From: a virus
Length of the DNA: 56,269 bases
Virus record (IMG/VR): IMGVR_UViG_3300008108_000165
Coordinates: 1-56,269 of that record
Direction: 5' to 3' (one strand)
The position numbers and the translations under genes are program-made. Shown here piece after piece: positions 42,696 through 50,974 of the stretch. Below the pieces are notes generated by a model. The model searched no databases, had not been told where the DNA came from, and saw nothing but the letters and a program-made list of their open reading frames with translations. Position 1 is the first letter of the stretch, and each line of letters begins with the position of its first letter.

Positions 42696-43283
42696 ATGAA
42701 TAATGAATCGTTATTAAAAAAAGAATTTAAAGGTAAAGATGTACAGCGAATGCGTAACATCATTACCAAGAACTATACAGATAAAACAACAACACAAATA
42801 GGTTATACTAAAGAACAAGTAGATCATAAAGAAGGTGATGTATGGGAAGAAAATGGTAAAACATGGACTATCAAAAATGGTATAAAAATGACCATAACTA
42901 AACTAGATTTAGTTAAAAGTACACTACAAATGCCACTGACTTGCCCAGAATGTAAACGAGCAATGAATAAAGGCCGTTTAGATAAGCATATGTATGGTAT
43001 CCATAAAAAGTGTTCTGATTGCGTTATATCGCATGAAACCGAGCTAAAACGCACAGGTAAATTTGAGGAATACCAAAAGTCTATACTATCTCGAGGTGTT
43101 GAATACCATATCAAGGAAATGGAAGATATTCTATTGGAATTATCATTAGGAATAAACGAAGGATCGTTCGTAACTGAAAACGGTGATATCGAGGAATGGA
43201 AAGGTAAAGGTATAGATGAGCAAGAAATAATCAAAGATATACAGGAATATATACAAAAATTGAAAGATAGTATGGTTTCTTAA
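42696..43283 (+). CDS. Zinc-finger phage protein
   Basis: 195 residues. TCPECKRAMNKGRLDKHMYG, then IHKKCSDC contains CxxC with a following H...H and CxxC, a C2H2/ribbon-like metal site. FKGKDVQRMRNIITKNYTDK and QVDHKEGDVWEENGKTWTIK form a conserved start I recall from large phages. Probably DNA- or protein-binding; function unknown. Confidence 0.65.
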   Translation: MNNESLLKKEFKGKDVQRMRNIITKNYTDKTTTQIGYTKEQVDHKEGDVWEENGKTWTIKNGIKMTITKLDLVKSTLQMPLTCPECKRAMNKGRLDKHMYGIHKKCSDCVISHETELKRTGKFEEYQKSILSRGVEYHIKEMEDILLELSLGINEGSFVTENGDIEEWKGKGIDEQEIIKDIQEYIQKLKDSMVS

Positions 43284-43290
43284 TATTTAT
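43282..43290 (+). promoter_or_regulatory. AATATTTAT late-type motif
   Basis: 4 nt before the ATG at 43295; overlaps the preceding stop. Confidence 0.6.
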
Positions 43291-43294
43291 TACT

Positions 43295-43537
43295 ATGATT
43301 AAATTAGCTAACATATTAAGCGAAGACTACGGTGGTAAAGGTGAAATGGTTTTACCTCCAAACCATAAAGCCGGTTTAAAAGTACCTAAAGGCGGTTCAT
43401 GTTGTGCTAATTGCAAGTGGTGGAACCCAGAACAACAAATATGTAATAGTAAATATTATCAAGAATGGGCCGGTACTAACACTATTCCATACGCTGCTGA
43501 TGAATATTGTACTAATTGGTGGGAACCTATAAAATAA
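43295..43537 (+). CDS. Small four-cysteine, HiPIP-like protein with (L/I)xE leader
   Basis: 80 residues. After a leader IKLANILSE the protein has GGSCCANCKWWNPEQQICNS and, near the end, AADEYCTNWWEP. The C-x2-C...C...C spacing with flanking tryptophans resembles high-potential iron-sulfur proteins or a small zinc fold. The ILSE|D leader suggests packaging in the head. Cofactor not proven. Confidence 0.6.
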   Translation: MIKLANILSEDYGGKGEMVLPPNHKAGLKVPKGGSCCANCKWWNPEQQICNSKYYQEWAGTNTIPYAADEYCTNWWEPIK

Positions 43538-43539
43538 CC

Positions 43540-43548
43540 AATATTTAT
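43540..43548 (+). promoter_or_regulatory. AATATTTAT late-type motif
   Basis: 4 nt before the ATG at 43553. Confidence 0.6.
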
Positions 43549-43552
43549 AAGC

Positions 43553-43966
43553 ATGATTAAATTATTAGACATATTAAACGAAATGCTAACTGAAAAGAAG
43601 CTATGCCCTAAAGGTAAAGCTTACTATAATCGTCGTATAGCTGCTGGTGAAAAACCATCAGCCTATTTATCAGGACGAGCAGTTAAAGTATGTAAAGGTT
43701 TAATGGAAGAAGATGACTTAGATCTACATGAATCATTACGCGATTGGTTTGAAAAAGAAGATTGGGTGCGCATTGACACAGCAGGTAATATTACAGGTCC
43801 TTGCGGTACAATGAAAAAAGGTAATAAAACAACACGTTGTTTACCTCGTGCTAAGGCAAATAGCTTAACTAAAGCAGAACGCGCTGCTACTTCACGAAAG
43901 AAAGCAGCATCAAATAAACAATTTGTTCCTAACACTAAAAAAGCTAAAGTAAGGCTGAACAAATAA
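43553..43966 (+). CDS. Basic DUF5872-like protein with (L/I)xE leader
   Basis: 137 residues. The leader IKLLDILNEMLTEK contains two candidate LxE sites. Then KGKAYYNRRIAAGEKPSAYL, and a second unit LRDWFEKEDWVRIDTAGNIT with GPCGT, which I associate with DUF5872. The C-terminus is strongly basic (TKKAKVRLNK), as expected for DNA-bound internal head proteins. Confidence 0.65.
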   Translation: MIKLLDILNEMLTEKKLCPKGKAYYNRRIAAGEKPSAYLSGRAVKVCKGLMEEDDLDLHESLRDWFEKEDWVRIDTAGNITGPCGTMKKGNKTTRCLPRAKANSLTKAERAATSRKKAASNKQFVPNTKKAKVRLNK

Positions 43967-43969
43967 AAT

Positions 43970-44389
43970 ATGAAAACAATAAAATTAAAACAACTTATCC
44001 GTAATGTAATTAACGAAGCTTTCTTTATAGGCGAAGACGATATAGATGAATACGATGTTGAAAATGAACAAGATATAAAAGAATTTGTTCAATTCATGCG
44101 TGAATATCAACAAGAACTAAACGAAGCAGATTGTGATTGCATGTTGGAAGCTAAATACCAAGGTCGCACAGTACCTTTAGGTAAACCAATGCGTGGTGAT
44201 AGTAAGAAGTTTAAAGTATATGTTAAAAATCCTAAAACGGGCAAAGTAGTTAAGGTTAACTTTGGCGCCAAAGGAATGAATATAAAAAAGAACAACCCAG
44301 TTAGACGTAAAGCATTTAGAGCTAGACATAACTGTGACAACCCAGGACCACGTACTAAAGCTAGATACTGGAGTTGTCGCAAATGGTAA
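43970..44389 (+). CDS. Basic conserved phage protein with (L/I)xE leader
   Basis: 139 residues. Leader KTIKLKQLIRNVINE, an acidic spacer, then the conserved domain YQGRTVPLGKPMRGDSKKFK, VYVKNPKTGKVVKVNFGAKG and RARHNCDNPGPRTKARYWSC followed by RKW. This highly basic domain is widespread in large phages of aquatic bacteria. Packaging in the capsid with DNA is plausible. Confidence 0.65.
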   Translation: MKTIKLKQLIRNVINEAFFIGEDDIDEYDVENEQDIKEFVQFMREYQQELNEADCDCMLEAKYQGRTVPLGKPMRGDSKKFKVYVKNPKTGKVVKVNFGAKGMNIKKNNPVRRKAFRARHNCDNPGPRTKARYWSCRKW

Positions 44390-44400
44390 TGTATTAATAT

Positions 44401-47106
44401 ATGGACCCTGACAGTAAAAATAAAATTAATGACCTGGAGAAAAAAGTTTTTAAGCAACCTAGCAACATTCTGCCTAATGGCGGCGATGTTTTTCAATCCT
44501 CTTGGATTCGACATATTATTCAAACTAGTAATGACGTTGACAGGTTCCTATTGGATTACGGATTTGCTTTTTTACCTAGCTGCGGGGTTATTTCTTGGAT
44601 TATATTTCTTATTGCGGATGAAGATATAAAAAAAGCTATTGAAACTTTTGATACCAAATTTAAACAGGATCCTAATGTAACTGAAAAAGATTTAAGAAAA
44701 TACTCTTTAACCCAACTATTAAAATTAATTTCAGCTAAACCTGGTTTTGAAAAAGGAACAGCAGAAAAAAAGATTGAAACTACTCCTGATATGGTTTATA
44801 ATGAGGATGGTATAATCATATACAGTGGTGATGTTGAAGATAAATGTATAAAATATGGGGCTGGGGAAAGATGGTGTATTACTAAAGGATCCTATGGTAA
44901 TTATAGATTTGATCCTAGACGAGGTTATCCTATATTCTATTTAGTAAGAAACACTAACCTACCCAATAGTGATCCTCTTAGTTTTGTTGCTATTCAGGTT
45001 AGAAATGATGGACAGTATGTTTACACTAATCGTTTAAATAACCCACATGAATCCGAGGAAATGTCATTTGATGAGTTAGAAAATGAGATTCCTTATTTAA
45101 GCTCAATAGAAAATTTAAAAGGTATTCTTAAATATATCCCACCTAACATAAAGGAAAAAAATAAAGAACAAAAATTTAAGAATGGTATACCATTCAATGA
45201 ATGGTCTAATGATTTAGATTTTAATGATAAAAAACTTTATTTATCTATAAGAGGTCCTATAGTAACAAAGGAAGGTGAATATTATAACAGAGGTCAACTA
45301 TTTAGTAATTTATCTACTGAAGCTTTTGTAACTAAAGTTCTTCCTAAATATGATAAGTTAACTGAATGGTTATTTCAAAACCCATGGATATTTCGTTTTA
45401 ATATTCTATTAAATAATATAGAATTATTTAAACCACCATACCAAAAATCATTATTAGCTAAAGTAAATAGTCCTGGTCATCCTATAAACGTTACTGGTGA
45501 AGATATATTAGGTAGAAAATTTGATTTTAATATTAGTAAAATATTAGTTAATACTAATAAAATACCTAATAGCAAAGAATATAATTTTTATGTAACTGAA
45601 AACGGAAATGCTATAGTAAATATAGGATATGATAGAACTGGAGTGGAGGTAGATGTCATTACTGAAGATGAAACATATAAAGATATTAAATTATCAAAAA
45701 GAACCCAAAAATATTTATTTGATTTTCCCGGAATAGTTAATATACCGTTAGATTCATTAGCTCGTGCTATACAAGTTAATGATTTAGATAGTGATAAGAT
45801 TACAGATGTAATAGATGCTGCTAGAAAATCTAATGATACTTCAAAGAAAATTATAAAAGTAGGTAATACCGAGGTACTTTTTGATACATCAGGTAACCTA
45901 TTAAAAACATATCAAATTGAAAATAATAGTATTAAACCCGTTGATAAAGATAATGAAGATGTAATTAAAGCTACAAATCAATTTATTGAAGATGCTAGTT
46001 CAAATGAAGAAATACAAGATAATTTAGTATCCTCTATTTTAAGTAGAAGACCAATGTTTAATAACGAAATTTCATCAAAGATATTAGCAAATACCCCTAA
46101 AGATAAATTAACTAGAGGTTTAGAAGGTGTAGTTTCTTACAATAATAATTTATATTCTTTTGTTCTTCCTGAAAGTTTTGAATTTAAAGGATATAAAGCA
46201 ATAAATGGAAGAATGACAGACACATCGCTAGGCAATAACCCAGAAATGGGAGTCGCTTATAGAGAATTCTTAAAAAACAATAACGTAGAATTAACTAACA
46301 ATATGATTACTAACTTGTTTGAAAGAAATAGATGGAGAACACCTTATTCTACTAAATTAACATTTGCTAGTACTCCTGATTTACCATACGCTGAAGGTTC
46401 TACATATAGATTAGTAGTTAATGATGGTAAAATATACATTGTAAATACAGCAAACCCAGCTGAAAGCTTTAGAATTTCAGAAAAAACAGGAAGAATATTG
46501 TCAGCTAGACCTCCTAGATCAACAACACCTCGCCCAACACCAGCTCAATTAGGAGCAGGTGAACGAGTACCTATAGCTGGAGCTGGAAGAAGAGGAAGAC
46601 CAGTTGGAGGAACTAATAGACCTATTGAAGGTAACATAAGTGATGATTTAACTACTACTTTAACAAATAGTAATTTATTAGATTCATTTAACCAATTACC
46701 TATCAATATTCGCTCTAGATTCTTTGGTGATTCAACTAGAGGAAATTTACGTAATGATAGAGGAGTATCACGCCGCGATAACCTATTAGGTAATTTAGGT
46801 CACGTTGATTATGTAAGAATAGTAGGTCCAAGCGCTATATATGGTATCCAATTAGAATCAGGAAACGTAGTAGCTTCATTAGTAGCTCAACCAGGTAATA
46901 GCCACTGGTTATTAACTCAAAACGGAGCATTCCAATTAGATAGTCCAGCTAACTTGGTAGACGCATTAAGACAACGTAACTTAACGGAAATGCGCGATTA
47001 TATAGTTAATGAATATATAGAGCGTAGTCCTGAAAATATTGATGAATTAAAGGACACCATTAGAAAACATATTTTAAAGAAGCCATTGCTGATCGTATCA
47101 AAATGA
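44401..47106 (+). CDS. Long WC-domain phage protein, start uncertain
   Basis: Open for 901 codons from 44401. Convincing protein begins at about 44616 (ADEDIKKAIETFDTKFKQDP). The block YGAGERWCITKGSYGNYRF parallels YGYGTKWCTS in the protein at 8693. Middle and C-terminal parts are beta/alpha with a Pro/Arg/Gly-rich linker (RPPRSTTPRPTPAQLG). The first 75 codons overlap a better hydrophobic ORF, so the N-terminus may be lost or misframed. The C-terminus carries a possible -1 frameshift signal (see findings). Confidence 0.6.
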   Translation: MDPDSKNKINDLEKKVFKQPSNILPNGGDVFQSSWIRHIIQTSNDVDRFLLDYGFAFLPSCGVISWIIFLIADEDIKKAIETFDTKFKQDPNVTEKDLRKYSLTQLLKLISAKPGFEKGTAEKKIETTPDMVYNEDGIIIYSGDVEDKCIKYGAGERWCITKGSYGNYRFDPRRGYPIFYLVRNTNLPNSDPLSFVAIQVRNDGQYVYTNRLNNPHESEEMSFDELENEIPYLSSIENLKGILKYIPPNIKEKNKEQKFKNGIPFNEWSNDLDFNDKKLYLSIRGPIVTKEGEYYNRGQLFSNLSTEAFVTKVLPKYDKLTEWLFQNPWIFRFNILLNNIELFKPPYQKSLLAKVNSPGHPINVTGEDILGRKFDFNISKILVNTNKIPNSKEYNFYVTENGNAIVNIGYDRTGVEVDVITEDETYKDIKLSKRTQKYLFDFPGIVNIPLDSLARAIQVNDLDSDKITDVIDAARKSNDTSKKIIKVGNTEVLFDTSGNLLKTYQIENNSIKPVDKDNEDVIKATNQFIEDASSNEEIQDNLVSSILSRRPMFNNEISSKILANTPKDKLTRGLEGVVSYNNNLYSFVLPESFEFKGYKAINGRMTDTSLGNNPEMGVAYREFLKNNNVELTNNMITNLFERNRWRTPYSTKLTFASTPDLPYAEGSTYRLVVNDGKIYIVNTANPAESFRISEKTGRILSARPPRSTTPRPTPAQLGAGERVPIAGAGRRGRPVGGTNRPIEGNISDDLTTTLTNSNLLDSFNQLPINIRSRFFGDSTRGNLRNDRGVSRRDNLLGNLGHVDYVRIVGPSAIYGIQLESGNVVASLVAQPGNSHWLLTQNGAFQLDSPANLVDALRQRNLTEMRDYIVNEYIERSPENIDELKDTIRKHILKKPLLIVSK
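44429..44629 (+). CDS. Small membrane protein (66 aa)
   Basis: TWRKKFLSNLATFCLMAAMF then FNPLGFDILFKLVMTLTGSY and LLFYLAAGLFLGLYFLL: two clear spans with a polar middle, a pattern I recall from other large phages. It overlaps the first part of the 901-codon frame; both cannot be ordinary genes over this stretch. This one looks more protein-like. Confidence 0.55.
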   Translation: MTWRKKFLSNLATFCLMAAMFFNPLGFDILFKLVMTLTGSYWITDLLFYLAAGLFLGLYFLLRMKI

Positions 47107-47516
47107 TAGATGAAGCTGGTGATATTGCTGCTTTAGAAGCAAAAATCAGAAAAGTAGAAGAAGATATCAAAGATGCTATGGCGGTTAAAGCGTCATTAAC
47201 CTCTATGGAAGGTCTAAAATACTATGTTAACCCAGAAATCATCAGTGATATGATGGATGATATGGAAGCTAGTATTAAAGAATTACAAACCAAGAAAAAA
47301 GATCTAGAAGACCAGAAAAAAGCAATGGATAAAAATTCTAAAGGTCCTAAAAAGTCTGAAAAAAAAGAAGATAAAAAAGAAGTAAATGAGCGTAAATTAA
47401 CTACTAAAGAAAAAAACAAAAAAGAAAAAGTAGTTAAATCGATGAAAAAAGATTTTGGAGGATCTAAGTCTGATATGTACGCTATAGCTACTAGCGTTGC
47501 TAAAAAATCAAAATAA
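47103..47516 (+). CDS. Coiled-coil protein, possibly expressed by frameshift or coupling
   Basis: 137 residues from ATG at 47103 (ATGA overlap). Upstream codons in this frame read ILKEAIADRIKM before the Met, a likely true N-terminal extension ending in LKE|A. Body: coiled coil (AALEAKIRKVEEDIKDAM, ASIKELQTKKKDLEDQKK) and a very basic C-terminus ending GGSKSDMYAIATSVAKKSK. Related phage proteins start with such leaders. Confidence 0.6.
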   Translation: MIDEAGDIAALEAKIRKVEEDIKDAMAVKASLTSMEGLKYYVNPEIISDMMDDMEASIKELQTKKKDLEDQKKAMDKNSKGPKKSEKKEDKKEVNERKLTTKEKNKKEKVVKSMKKDFGGSKSDMYAIATSVAKKSK

Positions 47517-47517
47517 T

Positions 47518-47868
47518 ATGGACTCTATAAAAAGAATGCAGCGATTAGCTGGTTTACTAACAGAATCATTAGATCCTGTAGGTAAAGAAGATGCGGATAT
47601 AGATAATGACGGTGATACAGATAAAACAGATAAGTATTTACTTAAACGCCGTAAAGCAATATCTAAAAACCTTAAAGAAGGCGACCATGAAGTATCTATG
47701 GCTCAGAATAGCTTAGAGGCAATAGCTAAAGCAGCAATGGAATTATCTCAAAAGATAGGAAATGTAGAGCGCAATATACCAGGTTGGATTCAAGACCATA
47801 TAACAAATGCTGAAAATTACATTGAGCAAGCCGCTCAAGGTTTTCATGAACTAAAAGATGATGAATAA
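47518..47868 (+). CDS. EF-hand-like phage protein with (L/I)xE leader
   Basis: 116 residues from ATG at 47518. Leader DSIKRMQRLAGLLTE, then DADIDNDGDTDKTDKYLLKR, an EF-hand/dockerin-type calcium loop (DxDxDG). EGDHEVSMAQNSLEAIAKAA and NIPGWIQDHITNAENYIEQA are family hallmarks from large phages. Probable packaged protein, calcium binding inferred. Confidence 0.65.
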   Translation: MDSIKRMQRLAGLLTESLDPVGKEDADIDNDGDTDKTDKYLLKRRKAISKNLKEGDHEVSMAQNSLEAIAKAAMELSQKIGNVERNIPGWIQDHITNAENYIEQAAQGFHELKDDE

Positions 47869-48412
47869 AACATTATTATTAGAAAAATATATTAAGAAAG
47901 CTGTTCGTATGGCCTTAAAGGAAGAAGAACAGCAACAAAAACGAGCTGAGAAAGCGATGTACTTTATACATCGTTTTCCTGGTTTGAAAAAAACACTAGA
48001 AGAACTAATGTCTCCTGCTTTTGGAAGGTATATATCTGATGTCTCTTTAATAGCACCTAAACCTACTACATTTGGTATAGGACTAATTAATGGACAAGAT
48101 TTTACAGTAACATATTTAGGAAAAAATAATTTTTCTGTAAAAGTATCAGGTAAAAAATATAATCCTATTAATATAGGAGAATCTGAAAGAGCATCACAAG
48201 CAATAGCTGATTTACTTGAATTAAATTATGCTCCTAAAGAGTCTACAGAAGAATTAGCATCTCAACGTGATGCCGATATTAAAGCCGATCTAGAAGGAGG
48301 AAGTACACCTCCATCTATTCCTACACCACCTTCTCCTGGAGAAACACCAACCCCTGAAGAAGAACCTACCCCAGAAGAAACACCAACTCCTGAAGAAGAA
48401 CCTGCTGCTTAA
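47858..48412 (+). CDS. Putative internal protein with Pro-Glu repeat tail
   Basis: 184 residues. Leader NKTLLLEKYIKKAVRMALKE, a central alpha/beta domain (FGIGLINGQDFTVTYLGKNN), and a tail of TPTPEEEP-like repeats that is probably disordered. Overlaps the previous gene by 11 nt. Internal head role inferred from the leader. Confidence 0.6.
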   Translation: MMNKTLLLEKYIKKAVRMALKEEEQQQKRAEKAMYFIHRFPGLKKTLEELMSPAFGRYISDVSLIAPKPTTFGIGLINGQDFTVTYLGKNNFSVKVSGKKYNPINIGESERASQAIADLLELNYAPKESTEELASQRDADIKADLEGGSTPPSIPTPPSPGETPTPEEEPTPEETPTPEEEPAA

Positions 48413-48422
48413 AATTTGGGTA

Positions 48423-48446
48423 GGTAAAAAATAAGTTATATATTTA
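48423..48446 (+). promoter_or_regulatory. Weak early-type promoter
   Basis: GGTAA, 15 nt, TTTA, before the exonuclease gene; both boxes are imperfect. Confidence 0.45.
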
Positions 48447-48459
48447 AAAAAAAACACTT

Positions 48460-49197
48460 ATGAGTAAGATCAAAAGACTCTTTTTTGATATTGAAACTAG
48501 TCCTAATATTGGATTATTTTGGACAGCTGGTTATAAACTAAGTATAGGTCACGACAATATTATAAAAGAACGAGCAATCATATGCATTTGTTATAAATGG
48601 GCAGATGAAAAAGAAGTTCATTCATTGACATGGGACGCTAAACAAAATGACAAAAATTTATTAGAAAAATTCATTAAAATAGCTAATGAAGCTGATGAAT
48701 TAGTAGGACATAATGGAGACAAATATGACTTACCTTGGGTTAGAACTAGATGTTTATATCACGGTATTGATTTATTTCCTACTTATACCACTATAGATAC
48801 TTTAAAGTATGCGCGTTCTAAATTCAAATTTAATAGCAATAAACTCGATTATATCGCGCAATTTTTAGGCTTAGGAGCCAAAATCAGCACAGGGTTTAAC
48901 TTATGGAAAGACATTGTTTTAAACAAAGATAAAAAAGCAATGGATCAAATGGTTGAATATTGTAAAGGTGATGTAATTTTATTAGAAAAAGTATATAATA
49001 AACTAGCACCCCATTTTCCTGAAAAAACACACGTTAGTGAAGATAAAACAGATTGCCCTACATGCGGCTCAAGCAAATGGTCATTCTCTAAACGCAGAAT
49101 GTCAGCATTAGGAACAGTTCGTGTACAAATGCAGTGTAAAAAATGTGGCCGTTATCATACAGTGTCTGAAAAAATATATGAATCTGTAACAGCATAA
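48460..49197 (+). CDS. DnaQ-like 3'-5' exonuclease with zinc ribbon
   Basis: 245 residues. RLFFDIETSPNIGLFW gives the DxE of exonuclease motif I; ELVGHNGDKYDLPWVRTRCL is motif II with the conserved Asp; MVEYCKGDVILLEKVY fits motif III (Y...D). The C-terminus has CPTCGSSKW and CKKCGRYH, a zinc ribbon. A DNA/RNA exonuclease or proofreading-like enzyme of the RNase H superfamily. Confidence 0.8.
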   Translation: MSKIKRLFFDIETSPNIGLFWTAGYKLSIGHDNIIKERAIICICYKWADEKEVHSLTWDAKQNDKNLLEKFIKIANEADELVGHNGDKYDLPWVRTRCLYHGIDLFPTYTTIDTLKYARSKFKFNSNKLDYIAQFLGLGAKISTGFNLWKDIVLNKDKKAMDQMVEYCKGDVILLEKVYNKLAPHFPEKTHVSEDKTDCPTCGSSKWSFSKRRMSALGTVRVQMQCKKCGRYHTVSEKIYESVTA

Positions 49198-49205
49198 TAT
49201 TTATT

Positions 49206-49230
49206 GGCAAAGTAATTTTATTACCTTTAT
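49206..49230 (+). promoter_or_regulatory. Early promoter next to a late-type motif
   Basis: GGCAA, 15 nt, TTTAT; AATATTTAT lies immediately upstream at 49196-49204, so this gene may have both promoter kinds. Confidence 0.65.
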
Positions 49231-49241
49231 AAAAAAGTAAA

Positions 49242-49679
49242 ATGAACCGCACAACACTACGCACACTAATAAAAGAGGCTATTCGTAAAACTCTTAAAGA
49301 ACAAGAAGATTTAACCCCTATAGACCCAGGACCTGGACAAGAGCCAGCAAATGTTCCTACTTCAGATGAAGCACCATCTGAAGCTGAAACTCCTGAAGCA
49401 CCATCAGGAAATATCAGCAAAGAAGAAGCTAAACAGTTGGTTAAAGGTACTAAAGGTAAATTTTTTACTGTTACATTTATTAAAAAAGATGGAACAGAAC
49501 GAGTAATGAATGCTCGTTTAGGTGTTAAAGCTTATCTTAAAGGCGGTGATTTACCATATAACCCAGATGAAAAAGGATTAATTCCTGTATATGATATGAA
49601 AAATGGTGGTTATAGAATGGTAAACGTTAATACCATTAAAAAATTAAAAATAGGTAATAACGAATATAACGTACAATAA
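49242..49679 (+). CDS. SH3-like phage protein with (L/I)xE leader
   Basis: 145 residues. Leader NRTTLRTLIKEAIRKTLKE is the clearest example of the shared helix. A Pro/Glu/Ser linker leads to a small beta-barrel-like domain (GKFFTVTFIKKDGTERVMNA, then GYRMVNVNTIKKLKI) seen in many phages. Probably packaged; function unknown. Confidence 0.65.
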   Translation: MNRTTLRTLIKEAIRKTLKEQEDLTPIDPGPGQEPANVPTSDEAPSEAETPEAPSGNISKEEAKQLVKGTKGKFFTVTFIKKDGTERVMNARLGVKAYLKGGDLPYNPDEKGLIPVYDMKNGGYRMVNVNTIKKLKIGNNEYNVQ

Positions 49680-50035
49680 TGGAGTTAGTAGGTATTTTAA
49701 AAGAAAATAAACAAATTTATTATTTAGAATTAATTCCTCTAGATAATAAAACTAAAGTTAAGGAAATAGAAAAACAAATATCTAAATTACAGGCTTTAGG
49801 AGCTAATATGAGTGCAATCGATATGAAAACTTTATATAAAAATATAAAGCGATTTTTTGTTGGGAAATATAAAGATGGTAGTGATATTCCTACACCATAT
49901 ACTGATAAAAGTGAATTATTTAACAACCAATATGATACTAAAGCTACAATATTTACTAAAGAAGAAGCAGAAAAACGCAAAGCCTTTATAGATAAGTATG
50001 TAAAAGATTGGATTGTAAATATAAAAACAGTATAA
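49679..50035 (+). CDS. Hypothetical protein
   Basis: 118 residues, one-base overlap with the previous stop. A beta-hairpin start (GILKENKQIYYLELIPL) and a charged helical rest. Not recognised. Followed by the dispersed repeat and a strong terminator. Confidence 0.55.
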   Translation: MELVGILKENKQIYYLELIPLDNKTKVKEIEKQISKLQALGANMSAIDMKTLYKNIKRFFVGKYKDGSDIPTPYTDKSELFNNQYDTKATIFTKEEAEKRKAFIDKYVKDWIVNIKTV

Positions 50036-50040
50036 CATTT

Positions 50041-50070
50041 AGACAGATTCATAGCCTGTCGCTCGTAAGA
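50041..50070 (+). repeat. 30-nt dispersed repeat, copy 2
   Basis: Identical to 21364-21393, with TAACATTTA also shared just upstream. Confidence 0.75.
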
Positions 50071-50090
50071 GATAAAATAATATGGAAGCT

Positions 50091-50118
50091 GTGGCTCCGA
50101 TCAAAAGATTGGGGCCAC
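50091..50118 (+). terminator. Strong rho-independent terminator
   Basis: 12-bp stem GTGGCTCCGATC/GATTGGGGCCAC (two G-T pairs), AAAA loop, TCTTGTTTTG. Confidence 0.85.
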
Positions 50119-50131
50119 TCTTGTTTTGAAA

Positions 50132-50156
50132 GTCAAAATAAAGATATTAAATTTAT
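50132..50156 (+). promoter_or_regulatory. Early promoter
   Basis: GTCAA, 15 nt, TTTAT, 6 nt before the FAD-protein start. Confidence 0.7.
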
Positions 50157-50162
50157 AAAATT

Positions 50163-50681
50163 ATGGATAAAAAAATAGTAATAGTAGGTAGTGGAGTAGC
50201 AGGTATTAGTGCTGCATTAAAATTAATAGATAATAACTACCCAGGAGAATTAATTACCATTATAGATAAAGGTAATGATCCTTATGTTCGTAAACCAGAA
50301 GAAGTAATGACAGGATTTGCAGGAGCTGGAGGATTCTCAGATGGTAAACTTACTTATCATACATCAATTGGTGGTCAATTAAGTAAATATTGTGGTGAAG
50401 AAAAAGCTTATGATTTAATGGATCAATCTATTGAAATGTGGAAACGCTTCCATCCAGATCCATCTAAAATAATGTACTCAAATCCACAATCTGAACCGGA
50501 TTTTATTAAACCTTATTTTGGTCTTCGTTTATTTCCTGTTTACCATATTGGTACAGATTATTTACACGAAATAGGAAAACGTTGGTATGATTATTTAGTT
50601 GATAAAGGTGTTAAATTTGTGTGGGAGACTGAGGTAGAGGATATTGACTTTGAAACTGGGGAAATAATATTAAAAGATTAA
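50163..50681 (+). CDS. FAD-dependent dehydrogenase, N-terminal half
   Basis: 172 residues. KKIVIVGSGVAGISAALKLI is a dinucleotide-binding Rossmann start, and TGFAGAGGFSDGKLTYHTSI is characteristic of the COG2509 type of FAD-dependent dehydrogenase. It ends abruptly at ETGEIILKD, where the family continues with the block found at 51806. So it is the first part of a gene split by an inserted segment. Substrate unknown. Confidence 0.75.
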   Translation: MDKKIVIVGSGVAGISAALKLIDNNYPGELITIIDKGNDPYVRKPEEVMTGFAGAGGFSDGKLTYHTSIGGQLSKYCGEEKAYDLMDQSIEMWKRFHPDPSKIMYSNPQSEPDFIKPYFGLRLFPVYHIGTDYLHEIGKRWYDYLVDKGVKFVWETEVEDIDFETGEIILKD

Positions 50682-50688
50682 TATTTAT
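50680..50688 (+). promoter_or_regulatory. AATATTTAT late-type motif
   Basis: At the very start of the insertion, before the gene at 50703. Confidence 0.55.
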
Positions 50689-50702
50689 ATTAAAACATAA
50701 TT

Positions 50703-50933
50703 ATGAAAAAATCTGAATTACAACAAATCATTAAAGAAGAAATACAAAAATCCCCTCAATATGTAGCCGACAAACTGTGGGATAAATTTAATGGAAATTT
50801 TGAAAAAATAGATAGATATATTGACGGTAAATTGTTAAAAAATATAAATAGATCTAAAATTTCTGTTGATAAAGTTGATAACATGGATAAATTTTGGAAA
50901 GAAGTATATAGATTAATATCTAATAAACTTTAA
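50703..50933 (+). CDS. Small protein with (L/I)xE-type leader helix
   Basis: 76 residues: KKSELQQIIKEEIQKSPQYV then a helical domain (LWDKFNGNFEKIDRYI). Lies inside the insertion that splits the FAD gene. It has its own late-type motif. Unknown. Confidence 0.55.
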   Translation: MKKSELQQIIKEEIQKSPQYVADKLWDKFNGNFEKIDRYIDGKLLKNINRSKISVDKVDNMDKFWKEVYRLISNKL

Positions 50934-50960
50934 TTTTCTTAGATTTTTTCTTAGATTTGT

Positions 50961-50969
50961 AATATTTAT
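50961..50969 (+). promoter_or_regulatory. AATATTTAT late-type motif
   Basis: 5 nt before the ATG at 50975. Confidence 0.55.
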
Positions 50970-50974
50970 AATCG

